Origin: Leucobacter chromiireducens | Lineage (GTDB): Bacteria; Actinomycetota; Actinomycetes; Actinomycetales; Microbacteriaceae | Assembly: GCF_003917135.1 (NCBI RefSeq) | Contig: NZ_RPDI01000011.1 | Coordinates: forward strand, 28,929 to 92,928 | Direction of reading: 5' to 3' | DNA: 64,000 bases | In this document: piece after piece, positions 16,846-26,631 of the stretch | How the letters are laid out: each line of letters starts with the position of its first letter | Numbering within the stretch: the stretch's first letter is position 1 | Program-made: the position numbers and the translations under genes | Notes under the pieces: generated by a model | What the model saw: the letters and a program-made list of their open reading frames with translations, nothing else | What the model was told of the DNA's origin: nothing | Databases searched by the model: none

Positions 16846-18144
16846 ATGGCCTCCCCAGTGAACCCGCCCCGCGGCATGCGCGACTTCCTGCCAGCAGACA
16901 AGGCGCGCCGCGAGCACGCGCTCGGCATCATCAAGGGTGTCTACCGCGCGCACGGCTTCGACGAGATCGAGACGCCCGTCGTCGAGGACTGGGGGCGGCT
17001 CCACGCCGGCCTGGGCGGCGACAACGAGAAGCTGTCGTTCTCGATTCTGAAGCGCGGGATCACGGCCGAGGCGCTCGCAGCTGCCGCGGCCGCCGGCGAC
17101 GTCGAACAGCTCGCCGATCTCGGCCTGCGGTTCGACCTCACGGTGCCGCTCACCCGTTTCTACGCCTCGCACCGCGCGGAGCTGCCCCCGGTGTTCCGCT
17201 CGATCCAGATCGCGCCGGTGTGGCGCGCCGAGCGCCCGCAGAAGGGGCGCTACCGCCAGTTCGTGCAGGCGGACATCGACATCATCGGTGAGCCGGGGAT
17301 CCTCGCCGAGATCGAGCTGATCACCGCGACGTCGCAGGCGCTCGCCGAGCTCGGCCTCGCCGGCTGCGTGATCCGCGTGAACGACCGCCGCATTCTCTTC
17401 GGCCTGCTCGAGCACTGCGGCTTCGCGGCGGAGACGCACGAGCGCGCGCTCATCACGGTCGACAAGCTCGACAAGATCGGCGCAGCTGGCGTGGTCGAGG
17501 AGCTGCGCGAGATCGATGCGGCAGCCGCGGATCGCATCGGCGCCGTGCTCGCAGCGGTGGAACCCGCGATCGCGGGCGACGGGATCCCGCTCACCGGGGA
17601 CCGGATCGCCGCCGTGCTGCCCGAGGGCGCCGCCGCTGACGGCATCGCGAACCTCGCGGAGCTCGGCGCGGCGCTCACCGGAGCGCTTCCCGCGGGCGTC
17701 GAGCTGCGCTTCGATCCAACGCTCGTGCGCGGCATGGGGTACTACACCGGCACCATCTTCGAGATTGCGCACCCGGGATCCGGCAGCTCGGTGGGCGGCG
17801 GCGGCCGCTACGACGGCATGGTCGGCCGCTTCCTCGGGCAGGACGTGCCGGCGGTCGGCTTCTCCATCGGCTTCGAGCGCGTGGTCGACCTCATCACGCT
17901 GCCCGAGGCGACGGGGCCGGACGCCGTTGCGCTCATCGCCGACGCTGACGTCGAGCTCGCGCAGCTCGTCGCGCTGAAGCGTGAGCTCGTCGGACGCGGG
18001 CACCGCGTGCGCATCGAGAAGCGGCAGAAGAACATGAAGACGCTGCTCGCGCGGGTGGCGGCCGAGGGCTTCACGAGCGTCGCCAACGTGCGCGCCGGCG
18101 TGTCCTCGGCCGACGAGCTCGAGCTGCGGCCGCTCGCCGGCTAG
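16846..18144 (+). CDS. hisS: Histidyl-tRNA synthetase
   Basis: A 432-residue class II aminoacyl-tRNA synthetase that charges tRNA-His. It begins MASPVNPPRGMRDFLPADKARRE (motif 1 region), has motif 2 around QIAPVWRAERPQKGRYRQFVQADIDIIG, the histidine-A loop RGMGYYTGTIFEI and motif 3 GGGRYDGMVGRFLGQDVPAVGFSIGFERV, then the anticodon-binding domain (about 340-432). The start is the ATG at 16846; the closeness of AAGAAT upstream suggests a short or absent leader. Length is normal. Confidence 0.95.
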   Translation: MASPVNPPRGMRDFLPADKARREHALGIIKGVYRAHGFDEIETPVVEDWGRLHAGLGGDNEKLSFSILKRGITAEALAAAAAAGDVEQLADLGLRFDLTVPLTRFYASHRAELPPVFRSIQIAPVWRAERPQKGRYRQFVQADIDIIGEPGILAEIELITATSQALAELGLAGCVIRVNDRRILFGLLEHCGFAAETHERALITVDKLDKIGAAGVVEELREIDAAAADRIGAVLAAVEPAIAGDGIPLTGDRIAAVLPEGAAADGIANLAELGAALTGALPAGVELRFDPTLVRGMGYYTGTIFEIAHPGSGSSVGGGGRYDGMVGRFLGQDVPAVGFSIGFERVVDLITLPEATGPDAVALIADADVELAQLVALKRELVGRGHRVRIEKRQKNMKTLLARVAAEGFTSVANVRAGVSSADELELRPLAG

Positions 18145-18164
18145 GTGCGCGCGACCCTGCCGGC

Positions 18165-18182
18165 GGGTTCCACACGGAACCC
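18165..18182 (+). terminator. Short hairpin after hisS
   Basis: GGGTTCC (18165-18171), loop ACAC, GGAACCC (18176-18182). A modest stem directly downstream of hisS; it may be a weak terminator. Confidence 0.45.
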
Positions 18183-18211
18183 TTGACGGGGGCGCCGCGC
18201 GGTGCGACGCT
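18183..18211 (+). promoter_or_regulatory. Promoter for VOC-family gene
   Basis: TTGACG (18183-18188) and GACGCT (18206-18211) with a 17-bp spacer, about 40 bases before the VOC start codon. Confidence 0.45.
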
Positions 18212-18253
18212 TTCCGCGAGGGTTGCACCGCGCGGCCGGATGGGAAGTCGACC

Positions 18254-20094
<1,841 letters not shown>

Positions 20095-20121
20095 GCCACC
20101 CACCCACGGAGACGCAGCACG

Positions 20122-20562
20122 GTGAAACGCGGAGCGGGGGAGTTCGGGGCCTGGGCCTCGAGCCTGCGCTTCAGCGTCTTCACCGTGCTGATCGTCGGGC
20201 TGGTGCTGGCAGGCGCCGTCATCGTCAGCCCCAGCCTCTCCACCTTCGTGCAGCAGCGGCGCGAGATCGCGGAGCTGCGCGAGAGCGTGCGCATCCACCA
20301 GGAGGCCGTCACCGAGATCGACGCGGAGCGCGCGAAGTGGAAGGATCCGGTCTACGTCCGCGCGCAGGCCAGGGACCGCCTGTTCTACGTCCTGCCTGGC
20401 GAGACCCAGCTCAACGTCATCGACGATGTGACCATGCCGATCGAGTCGGACGAGGAGACGAGCGACACGCTCTCACGCATCGAGACGAACTGGGCTGAGG
20501 GGCTCGTCGGTTCCTTCCTGAGCGCGGGGACCGCAGCCCCGAAGGACGACACCGCCCCGTAG
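20122..20562 (+). CDS. Septum formation initiator, DivIC/FtsB-like
   Basis: A 146-residue bitopic protein. Residues about 17-40 are one membrane helix (FSVFTVLIVGLVLAGAVIV), followed by a coiled coil (QQRREIAELRESVRIHQEAVTEIDAERAKWKDP) and the VRAQARDRLFYVLPGE motif typical of the family. A Ser/Ala-rich tail follows. It would act in the divisome with FtsL and FtsQ. The start is GTG 20122, 27 bases after eno, so it is probably in the eno operon. Confidence 0.88.
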   Translation: MKRGAGEFGAWASSLRFSVFTVLIVGLVLAGAVIVSPSLSTFVQQRREIAELRESVRIHQEAVTEIDAERAKWKDPVYVRAQARDRLFYVLPGETQLNVIDDVTMPIESDEETSDTLSRIETNWAEGLVGSFLSAGTAAPKDDTAP

Positions 20563-20648
20563 CGACGCGGTTCCGCCCCGATCCCGCGCGGCTGTTCTGG
20601 CCGCCCCAGCCCGCACACACCACCACCCCGACGCCCGAGGAGATCCCC

Positions 20649-21131
20649 ATGAGCCGTCCGCCGTTTCCCGCACCAACCGAGGCCGACATCGCCGCGGTGA
20701 GCGCGCAGCTTGAGCGCGAGGCACGCGGCGTCATCGGCATCGCGGCGCGCACCTCCGACGGGGTGCCGACCGTCGTGGCGACCGCGCCCCGGCTGCCGGA
20801 CGGCTCGCCGTTCCCCACCTTCTACTACCTCTCGCACCCGGAGGCGGTCGCCGCCGCCTCGCGCCTCGAAGCCGCAGGCGTGATGGTGGAGTTCAACGAG
20901 ATGCTCGCGGAGGACGAGGAACTGCGCGCGCGGTATCAGGCCGCGCACGAGCAGTACATCGCGGATCGGGATCAGATCGGTGAGGTGCCAGAGCTCGCCG
21001 GGGTGTCTGCGGGCGGGATGCCGACTCGCGTGAAGTGCCTGCACGCCCTCATCGGCCACGCGCTCGCGGCCGGACCCGGGGTGAACCCGATCGGCGACCT
21101 CGCACTCGAACGCTGCGGGTGGCGCCCCTAA
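20649..21131 (+). CDS. DUF501 domain protein
   Basis: A 160-residue protein matching the DUF501 pattern: GVIGIAARTSDGVPTVVATAPRLPDGSPFPTFYYLSHP near the N-terminus and GGMPTRVKCLHALIGHALAAGPGVNPIGDLAL at the C-terminus, with conserved Cys and His in KCLHALIGH. ATG 20649 is preceded by GAGGAG. In many actinobacteria it lies between a DivIC-like gene and an exopolyphosphatase gene (ppx); here ppx is missing and ndh follows. Biochemical role unknown. Confidence 0.88.
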   Translation: MSRPPFPAPTEADIAAVSAQLEREARGVIGIAARTSDGVPTVVATAPRLPDGSPFPTFYYLSHPEAVAAASRLEAAGVMVEFNEMLAEDEELRARYQAAHEQYIADRDQIGEVPELAGVSAGGMPTRVKCLHALIGHALAAGPGVNPIGDLALERCGWRP

Positions 21132-21150
21132 CCTCCCATTCAAGATCGCG

Positions 21151-21180
21151 GAACGTTCGACGACCAGGGGGAACGTCCGA
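21151..21180 (+). repeat. Direct repeat GAACGTTCGA/GAACGTCCGA upstream of ndh
   Basis: Two 10-base copies start at 21151 and 21171, exactly 20 bases apart (two helical turns) and about 60-100 bases before the ndh -10 element. A regulator-binding role is inference. Confidence 0.45.
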
Positions 21181-21241
21181 ATTTTCGACTGCGTTTGCGC
21201 GCTTGGCCGCGGAAGTGGCTGAGCAGCCAGGAATTGCACGA

Positions 21242-21247
21242 TAGACT
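21242..21247 (+). promoter_or_regulatory. -10 element (TAGACT) for ndh
   Basis: TAGACT about 82 bases before the ndh GTG; no strong -35 is visible at 17-18 bp. Confidence 0.45.
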
Positions 21248-21328
21248 GAGCCGTAGGGCAGCAGTCTGCCCGTTCCGCTGTGTCCGCACTCGGACAGTTC
21301 CCGCACAGAGCATCAAGGAGACCGCCCC

Positions 21329-22669
21329 GTGGCGAAGAAGATTCTGATCGTTGGCGGTGGCTACGCCGGCTTCTACACCGCATGGAAGCTGGAGAAGCTC
21401 CTCCGCGCCGGTGAGGCCGAGGTCACGATCGTCGACCCGCTGCCCTACATGGCGTACCTGCCGTTCCTCCCCGAGGTCGCGGCAGGCTCGATCGAGCCGC
21501 GCCACGCGGTCGTCGCGCGTCGTCGCCACCTGAAGCGCACCGCGAACATCGCGGGCAAGGTCACTGGTATCTCGCACGCAACGAAGACCGCGACGATCAC
21601 GCCGAACGTTGGCGAGGCGTACGACTTCGAGTACGACCAGATCGTGATCACCACGGGCTCCGTGTCCCGCACTTTCCCGATCGCTGGCATCGCCGACAAC
21701 GCGATCGGCATGAAGACGATCGAGGAGGCCGTCGCGATCCGCGATCGCATGGTCGGCAACTTCGAGCGCGCAGCGTCGCTGCCGAAGGACTCCGCCGAGC
21801 GTGCCCGACTCCTCACCGTGACCGTCGTTGGCGGCGGCTTCGCCGGCATCGAGTCGGTGTCCGAGCTCCGCTCGTTCGCGACCAGCCTGTTGCGCCGCTA
21901 TCCCGAGATCACGTTCGACGAGACGAAGTTCCACCTCGTCGAGGCCATGGGGCGCATCATGCCCGAGGTCACCGAGGGCCTCGCCGACTGGGTGGTCAAG
22001 GACCAGACCCGTCGCGGCGTCGACATCCACCTCAACACGCAGCTCTCCTCGGCGGTTGACGGCAAGATCGAGCTCTCCACCGGCGAGAACTACGAGTCCG
22101 ACCTCATCGTCTGGACCGCCGGCGTCATGCCCCGCCCGTTCCTCCGCGGCACCGACCTGCCGATCGGCGCGCGCGGCCACGTCGTGGGCACTCCGTCGCT
22201 CCGCGTTGCGACCGAAGAGGGCGAGATCGTCGAGGGCGCGTGGACCGCAGGCGACACGTCGCAGGTTCCCGACATCTCCTCGACCCCCGGCCCCGGCGGC
22301 TTCTGCGTGCCCAACGCGCAGCACGCGGTGCGCCAGGGCAAGCTGCTCGCGAAGAACATCGTTGCGTCGCTGCGCGGCGAAGGCGTCGCGGAATACAACC
22401 ACAAGAACGCTGGCGCGGTGGCCGGTCTCGGTATGAACACCGGTGTGTTCCGCTCGGGCAACTTCACGCTCAAGGGGTACATTGCGTGGCTGGCGCACCG
22501 CTTCTACCACGGCCTCGCGATCCCCACGTGGGAGCGCAAGTGGCGCGTGTTTGGCGGCTGGGTGAGCCACTTCTTCCTGGGCCGCGACATCGTCAACATC
22601 GAGGCGACGCAGGAGCCGCGCGCGATCTTCGAGGAGTTCGCGTCGCGCCCGAAGCCCGCAGCCGAGTAA
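21329..22669 (+). CDS. ndh: Type II NADH dehydrogenase (NAD(P)/FAD-dependent oxidoreductase)
   Basis: A 446-residue membrane-associated flavoprotein that passes electrons from NADH to menaquinone without pumping protons. The FAD-binding Rossmann motif ILIVGGGYAGFYTAWKLE lies at the N-terminus and the second NADH-binding motif VVGGGFAGIESVSEL at about residue 167. The quinone and FAD contact region is GFCVPNAQHAVRQGKLLAKNI, and a C-terminal amphipathic stretch (LAHRFYHGLAIPTWERKWRVFGGWVSHFFLGRD) fits membrane docking. GTG 21329 is preceded by AAGGAG. Monocistronic: its own promoter and a strong terminator. Confidence 0.92.
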   Translation: MAKKILIVGGGYAGFYTAWKLEKLLRAGEAEVTIVDPLPYMAYLPFLPEVAAGSIEPRHAVVARRRHLKRTANIAGKVTGISHATKTATITPNVGEAYDFEYDQIVITTGSVSRTFPIAGIADNAIGMKTIEEAVAIRDRMVGNFERAASLPKDSAERARLLTVTVVGGGFAGIESVSELRSFATSLLRRYPEITFDETKFHLVEAMGRIMPEVTEGLADWVVKDQTRRGVDIHLNTQLSSAVDGKIELSTGENYESDLIVWTAGVMPRPFLRGTDLPIGARGHVVGTPSLRVATEEGEIVEGAWTAGDTSQVPDISSTPGPGGFCVPNAQHAVRQGKLLAKNIVASLRGEGVAEYNHKNAGAVAGLGMNTGVFRSGNFTLKGYIAWLAHRFYHGLAIPTWERKWRVFGGWVSHFFLGRDIVNIEATQEPRAIFEEFASRPKPAAE

Positions 22670-22680
22670 CCACTCGCAGC

Positions 22681-22728
22681 ACGCAGTGCGCCCCCGGCAG
22701 CCGTTCGGCTGCCGGGGGCGCACTGCGT
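22681..22728 (+). terminator. 22-bp perfect terminator hairpin after ndh
   Basis: Arms 22681-22702 and 22707-22728 are exact complements around the tetraloop GTTC, followed by TCTC. A very strong stem closing the ndh transcript. Confidence 0.85.
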
Positions 22729-22785
22729 TCTCCCGGCCCGTCCGCCCGGGGCCGGCCTGGCCCGGCCCCGGCTTGGCACACAACC

Positions 22786-22856
22786 GGATCGGGGTCACTT
22801 TGGCAGGGTGTCGCGTCCCGGACCTCGACGACACCCTGCCAAAGTGACCCCGATCC
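22786..22856. repeat. Dispersed palindromic element, copy 1 (28-bp arms, 15-base loop)
   Basis: Arms 22786-22813 and 22829-22856 are perfect reverse complements. The arm reads GGATCGGGGTCACT-TT-GGCAGGGTGTCG. The same element recurs at 63816-63888 with CC in place of TT and the matching change in the other arm. It lies between the ndh terminator and the end of the convergent regulator gene. Confidence 0.9.
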
Positions 22857-22893
22857 AGCCGGTGGGAGTGGGCGAGGGTGGGGGAAGTGGGGA

Positions 22894-24363
22894 CTACTCC
22901 TCCGGGGCGTGCTTGCTGAGGAACTCGTACATCTCCGTGTCATCCACGCCGGGGAACGTGCCCGCCGGCAGCGGCGAGAGCACGTGCGCGTGCATGCGCG
23001 CGCTCGGCCAGGCCTTCCCCTCCCACCGCGAGAGCAGCCCGGGCTCCGGGGTGCGGCAGCACGCGGGATCCGGGCAACTCGACGCCTTTCGCACGGCGGT
23101 GTCGCGGCCGCGGAACCACTTCGCGTCGTCGAACGCGACCCCACACGCGATCGCGAAGGGGCCGAGCTCGGCGTCCCCGGTCTGCACGCTCGTCCAGAAC
23201 GTGCCGTTCGGAGTGTCCGTGTACTGGTAGAACTCGCTCGTGCGGTTGGTGCGGCTGAACGCGGTGCGGCCGCCCCACTTGTGGCACAGCGACTCGCCCT
23301 CGATGGAGCCCTGCGCATCGCTCGGGAAGGGAAGGCCGTCGTTCTCGTAGCCGCGCACGAGCGCGCCAGCGCCGTCGGCGCGGTAGTGGTGCACGCGGAG
23401 GCCGAGGTGGCGGGTCGCGATGTTCGTGAAGCGGTGGGCCGCCGCCTCGTGCGTCACCCCGAATGCGTCCCGGAAGTCCTCGATGGCGAGGTTGCGATTG
23501 CGCTTCGCCTGCTGCAGGAAGTCGACGGCGCGGGCCTCCGGGATGAGGCAGGCCGCCGCGAAGTAGTTGATCTGCAGCCGCTGTTCGAGAAATTCCGCGT
23601 AACTTTTCGGCTCGGAGTGCCCGAGCACGCGGTGCGCCATGGCCTGGAGCGCGAGGGAGCGGAGGCCGTGGCCCCCGGGGATCGATGCCGGCGGCAGGTA
23701 GATGCGGCCGTTCTCCAGATCGGTGATGCTCCGGGTGTTCGAGGGGAGGTCGTCAACGAAGATGAGCGTGAAGCCCAGCATCTCGGCAAGCATGGCGACC
23801 TGCCGGTGCGTGACCGCGCCGGTGGTGTGGCCGATCCGGCGCATGAGGTCCGAGGCAACGAGCTCGATGTCCTGAATGTAGTTGTCCTGCTCGCGCATCT
23901 TGAGACGGATCTCGGTGTTCGCGCGCCTGGCCTCCTCGGAGGTGGTCGCGGCGGCCCGCGAGCGCTGCGCGAGCTCGCGGTGGAGGCCGATGAGCGCCTC
24001 GAGGGTCTCGTCGCCGAGCGTGCGCGGCGCGCGCACGTGGGGGAGGCCCAGGCGCTGATAGGCGGGGGTGGCCTGCGCGCGCTCGAGCTCCACCTCGAGC
24101 GCGCTGCGCCGATCCGGCGCCTCGCCCGTCAGAAACGCCGCGGGATCGGTGCCGAGCTCGCGCCCCAGCGCTTGCAGCAGGCTGAGCTTGGGCTCGCGCT
24201 TGCCGTTCTCGATGAGCGAGAGCTGACTCGCCACGACGCCCACGCGCTCGCCCAGCTGCTCGAGGGTCAGGCCCGCCTGCGTGCGGAAGAATCTGAGGCG
24301 TTTTCCGAGCACCAGTCGGTCGAGCTCGGCCTCTGCGGCTGGAGAAACACTGTTGGGAGCCAT
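22894..24363 (-). CDS. XRE/ImmA-IrrE-type regulator, RamB-like (short-chain fatty acyl/acetate regulator)
   Basis: A 489-residue regulator. An N-terminal helix-turn-helix (about 18-72: RLRFFRTQAGLTLEQLGERVGV then SQLSLIENGKREPKLSLL) is followed by a long middle region with an IrrE/DUF955-like segment in which the metallopeptidase HEXXH is altered (AMAHRVLGH). The DUF2083-type C-terminus has a Cys cluster (SSCPDPACC). This is the architecture of RamB of corynebacteria and PrpC-type regulators. ATG 24363 has no ribosome site but a TATAGT box six bases upstream, so the mRNA is likely leaderless. It is divergent from PEP carboxykinase, a plausible target. Confidence 0.85.
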   Translation of the reverse strand: MAPNSVSPAAEAELDRLVLGKRLRFFRTQAGLTLEQLGERVGVVASQLSLIENGKREPKLSLLQALGRELGTDPAAFLTGEAPDRRSALEVELERAQATPAYQRLGLPHVRAPRTLGDETLEALIGLHRELAQRSRAAATTSEEARRANTEIRLKMREQDNYIQDIELVASDLMRRIGHTTGAVTHRQVAMLAEMLGFTLIFVDDLPSNTRSITDLENGRIYLPPASIPGGHGLRSLALQAMAHRVLGHSEPKSYAEFLEQRLQINYFAAACLIPEARAVDFLQQAKRNRNLAIEDFRDAFGVTHEAAAHRFTNIATRHLGLRVHHYRADGAGALVRGYENDGLPFPSDAQGSIEGESLCHKWGGRTAFSRTNRTSEFYQYTDTPNGTFWTSVQTGDAELGPFAIACGVAFDDAKWFRGRDTAVRKASSCPDPACCRTPEPGLLSRWEGKAWPSARMHAHVLSPLPAGTFPGVDDTEMYEFLSKHAPEE

Positions 24364-24369
24364 AACTTG

Positions 24370-24375
24370 ACTATA
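24370..24375 (-). promoter_or_regulatory. -10 element (TATAGT) for RamB-like gene, leaderless
   Basis: On the minus strand TATAGT is followed by six bases and then the ATG, placing the transcription start on the start codon. The site lies in the divergent space shared with the PEPCK promoter. Confidence 0.6.
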
Positions 24376-24491
24376 CGACAAAAACACGGAAAATTTACGC
24401 CTCATTTGGTGAACGGAGCGTGAATGCCTTCATCAGAATGGAGATGTCACCGATTCTTCGCCGGTGGGATCTTGAGGAGCACGACATAGAC

Positions 24492-26339
24492 ATGGGTATC
24501 AGCCAGATCGTCGAGAACGAGATTTCGTTCGCAGACCTCGTCGCCGCAGACGCGACCACGAACAACACCGAGGTCATCCAGTGGGTCACCGAAGTCGCCG
24601 AGCTCACGCAGCCCGACGCGGTCGTGTGGTGCACCGGGTCCCAGGACGAGTGGAACCGCATCACCTCGGAAATGGTCGAGGCTGGCACGCTGATCCCGCT
24701 CAACAAGGATCTCCGCCCCGGCAGCTTCCTCGCGCGCTCGCACCCCGCGGACGTCGCACGCGTTGAGGACCGCACGTTCATCTGCTCGGAGAACGAGGCC
24801 GACGCCGGCCCCACGAACAACTGGGTCGCGCCCGACGCGATGAAGGCCGAGCTCATGCCGCTCTTCGCCGGCTCGATGCGCGGCCGCACGATGTACGTCG
24901 TGCCGTTCTCGATGGGCCCCGTCGGCGGCGCGATCACGCAGCTCGGCATCGAGATCACCGATTCCCCCTACGCCGTGCTCAACATGCGCATCATGACCCG
25001 CATGGGGCAGGCGGCGCTCGACGGGATCCTCCCCGGATCCGAGTGGGTGCGCACCGTGCACTCGGTCGGCGCTCCGCTCGAGCCCGGCGAGGAGGACAGC
25101 GCCTGGCCCTGCAACGACACGAAGTACATCACTCACTTCCCCGAGACCCTTGAGGTCTGGTCGTACGGCTCGGGCTACGGCGGCAACGCGCTCCTCTCGA
25201 AGAAGTGCTTCGCGCTGCGCATCGCCAGCGTGATGGGCAAGAACGAGGGTTGGCTCGCCGAGCACATGCTGCTCCTCAAGCTCACGAACACCGAGACGAA
25301 CAAGGCATACCACCTGTCCGCAGCGTTCCCCTCGGCGTGCGGCAAGACGAACCTCGCGATGCTCCAGCCGACGATCCCGGGCTGGAAGGTCGAGACCATC
25401 GGCGACGACATCGCCTGGCTGCGCCCCGGCACCGACGGTCGCCTCTACGCGATCAACCCGGAGGCGGGCTTCTTCGGCGTGGCTCCCGGCACCGGAGAGT
25501 CGACGAACCCCGTCGCCATGGAGACGCTCTGGGGCAACACGATCTACACGAACGTCGCCCTGACCGACGACGGCGATGTGTGGTGGGAGGGTAAGACCGA
25601 CGAGGTGCCCGCGCACCTGATCGACTGGCAGGGCAACGACTGGACCCCAGAGTCCGGCCGCGTCGCCGCTCACCCGAACTCGCGCTTCACGGTGCCGATC
25701 CAGCAGACGCCGACGCTGGCGCAGGACTGGTACGAGCAGAACGGCGTGCCCCTCGACGCGATCCTGTTCGGTGGCCGCCGCGCCACCAACGTGCCGCTCG
25801 TCGCGCAGTCGCTGTCCTGGGATCACGGCGTCTTCGTTGGCGCGACGATCTCCTCGGAGAAGACCGCTGCGCAGGAGGGGACCGTCGGCGAGCTCCGCCG
25901 CGACCCGTTCGCGATGCTGCCCTTCTGCGGCTACAACATGGCCGACTACTGGGGTCACTGGCTCGAGATGGGTGAGCAGCTCGGCGACAAGGCACCGAAG
26001 ATCTTCCAGGTCAACTGGTTCCGCAAGGGCGCCGATGGTCGCTTCCTGTGGCCGGGCTTCGGCGACAACTCGCGCGTGATCGACTGGGTGATCCGCCGAG
26101 TCGAGGGCGACGTGTCCGGTCGCGAGACCGCCGTTGGCACCGTGCCTGCCGCCGGCGAGCTGAACCTCGACGGCATCGAGGTGCCCGAGGCCGACCTCGC
26201 CGAGCTCTTCGCGATCGATCCCGCCTCGTGGCTCGCCGAGTCCGACCTCACCGAGGAGTTCTTCGCGCAGTTCGGAGACCGCGTGCCGGCTGCGCTGCGT
26301 GAGCAGCTCGCAGCTCTCCGCACTCGCCTGAGCGCGTAG
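24492..26339 (+). CDS. pckG: Phosphoenolpyruvate carboxykinase (GTP)
   Basis: A 615-residue GTP-dependent PEPCK converting oxaloacetate plus GTP to PEP, the entry step of gluconeogenesis. Signatures: substrate region [18 protein letters not shown], kinase-1 P-loop [15 protein letters not shown] (about residue 280), metal-site region [12 protein letters not shown], guanine pocket and [13 protein letters not shown] place the start at ATG 24492 ([13 protein letters not shown]), preceded by GAGGAG; an in-frame GTG at 24420 and two ATGs between would add up to 24 residues. Context: a RamB-like regulator divergent and acetate uptake genes 10 kb away point to growth on acetate or organic acids. Confidence 0.95.
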   Translation: MGISQIVENEISFADLVAADATTNNTEVIQWVTEVAELTQPDAVVWCTGSQDEWNRITSEMVEAGTLIPLNKDLRPGSFLARSHPADVARVEDRTFICSENEADAGPTNNWVAPDAMKAELMPLFAGSMRGRTMYVVPFSMGPVGGAITQLGIEITDSPYAVLNMRIMTRMGQAALDGILPGSEWVRTVHSVGAPLEPGEEDSAWPCNDTKYITHFPETLEVWSYGSGYGGNALLSKKCFALRIASVMGKNEGWLAEHMLLLKLTNTETNKAYHLSAAFPSACGKTNLAMLQPTIPGWKVETIGDDIAWLRPGTDGRLYAINPEAGFFGVAPGTGESTNPVAMETLWGNTIYTNVALTDDGDVWWEGKTDEVPAHLIDWQGNDWTPESGRVAAHPNSRFTVPIQQTPTLAQDWYEQNGVPLDAILFGGRRATNVPLVAQSLSWDHGVFVGATISSEKTAAQEGTVGELRRDPFAMLPFCGYNMADYWGHWLEMGEQLGDKAPKIFQVNWFRKGADGRFLWPGFGDNSRVIDWVIRRVEGDVSGRETAVGTVPAAGELNLDGIEVPEADLAELFAIDPASWLAESDLTEEFFAQFGDRVPAALREQLAALRTRLSA

Positions 26340-26370
26340 CGCGCGGCGCCACTCAGGCGCGCACCGACCC

Positions 26371-26406
26371 GTAGGCCCCGTCGTTCTGCCCAACGACGGG
26401 GCCTAC
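26371..26406 (+). terminator. Terminator hairpin after pckG
   Basis: Fifteen-bp perfect arms GTAGGCCCCGTCGTT (26371-26385) and AACGACGGGGCCTAC (26392-26406), loop CTGCCC. Confidence 0.8.
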
Positions 26407-26631
26407 GTCTGCTCTGCACTGACACCTGCGTGGTTCGCTCTCATTTCACGGTCTCTCCTACTCAGTTCTCGTAGCCCGGTCTCTGGTGTGCTACTTACAC
26501 ACTCATTCCGAACGTACCGTCGAAGTGTGGGGGCACTCGTGCCCGCATGGCGCCCCGAGCGGCTGAGTCCTCGGGTGAGCGCCGTCGGCGTCGCCTGAGG
26601 CGAGCCGGCTCATCGACAAGGGGGCACTGCT

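Noticed and set aside
21151..21180. LexA/SOS box upstream of ndh
   Set aside because: Only half-sites resembling GTTCGA are present; spacing does not match TCGAAC-n4-GTTCGA.
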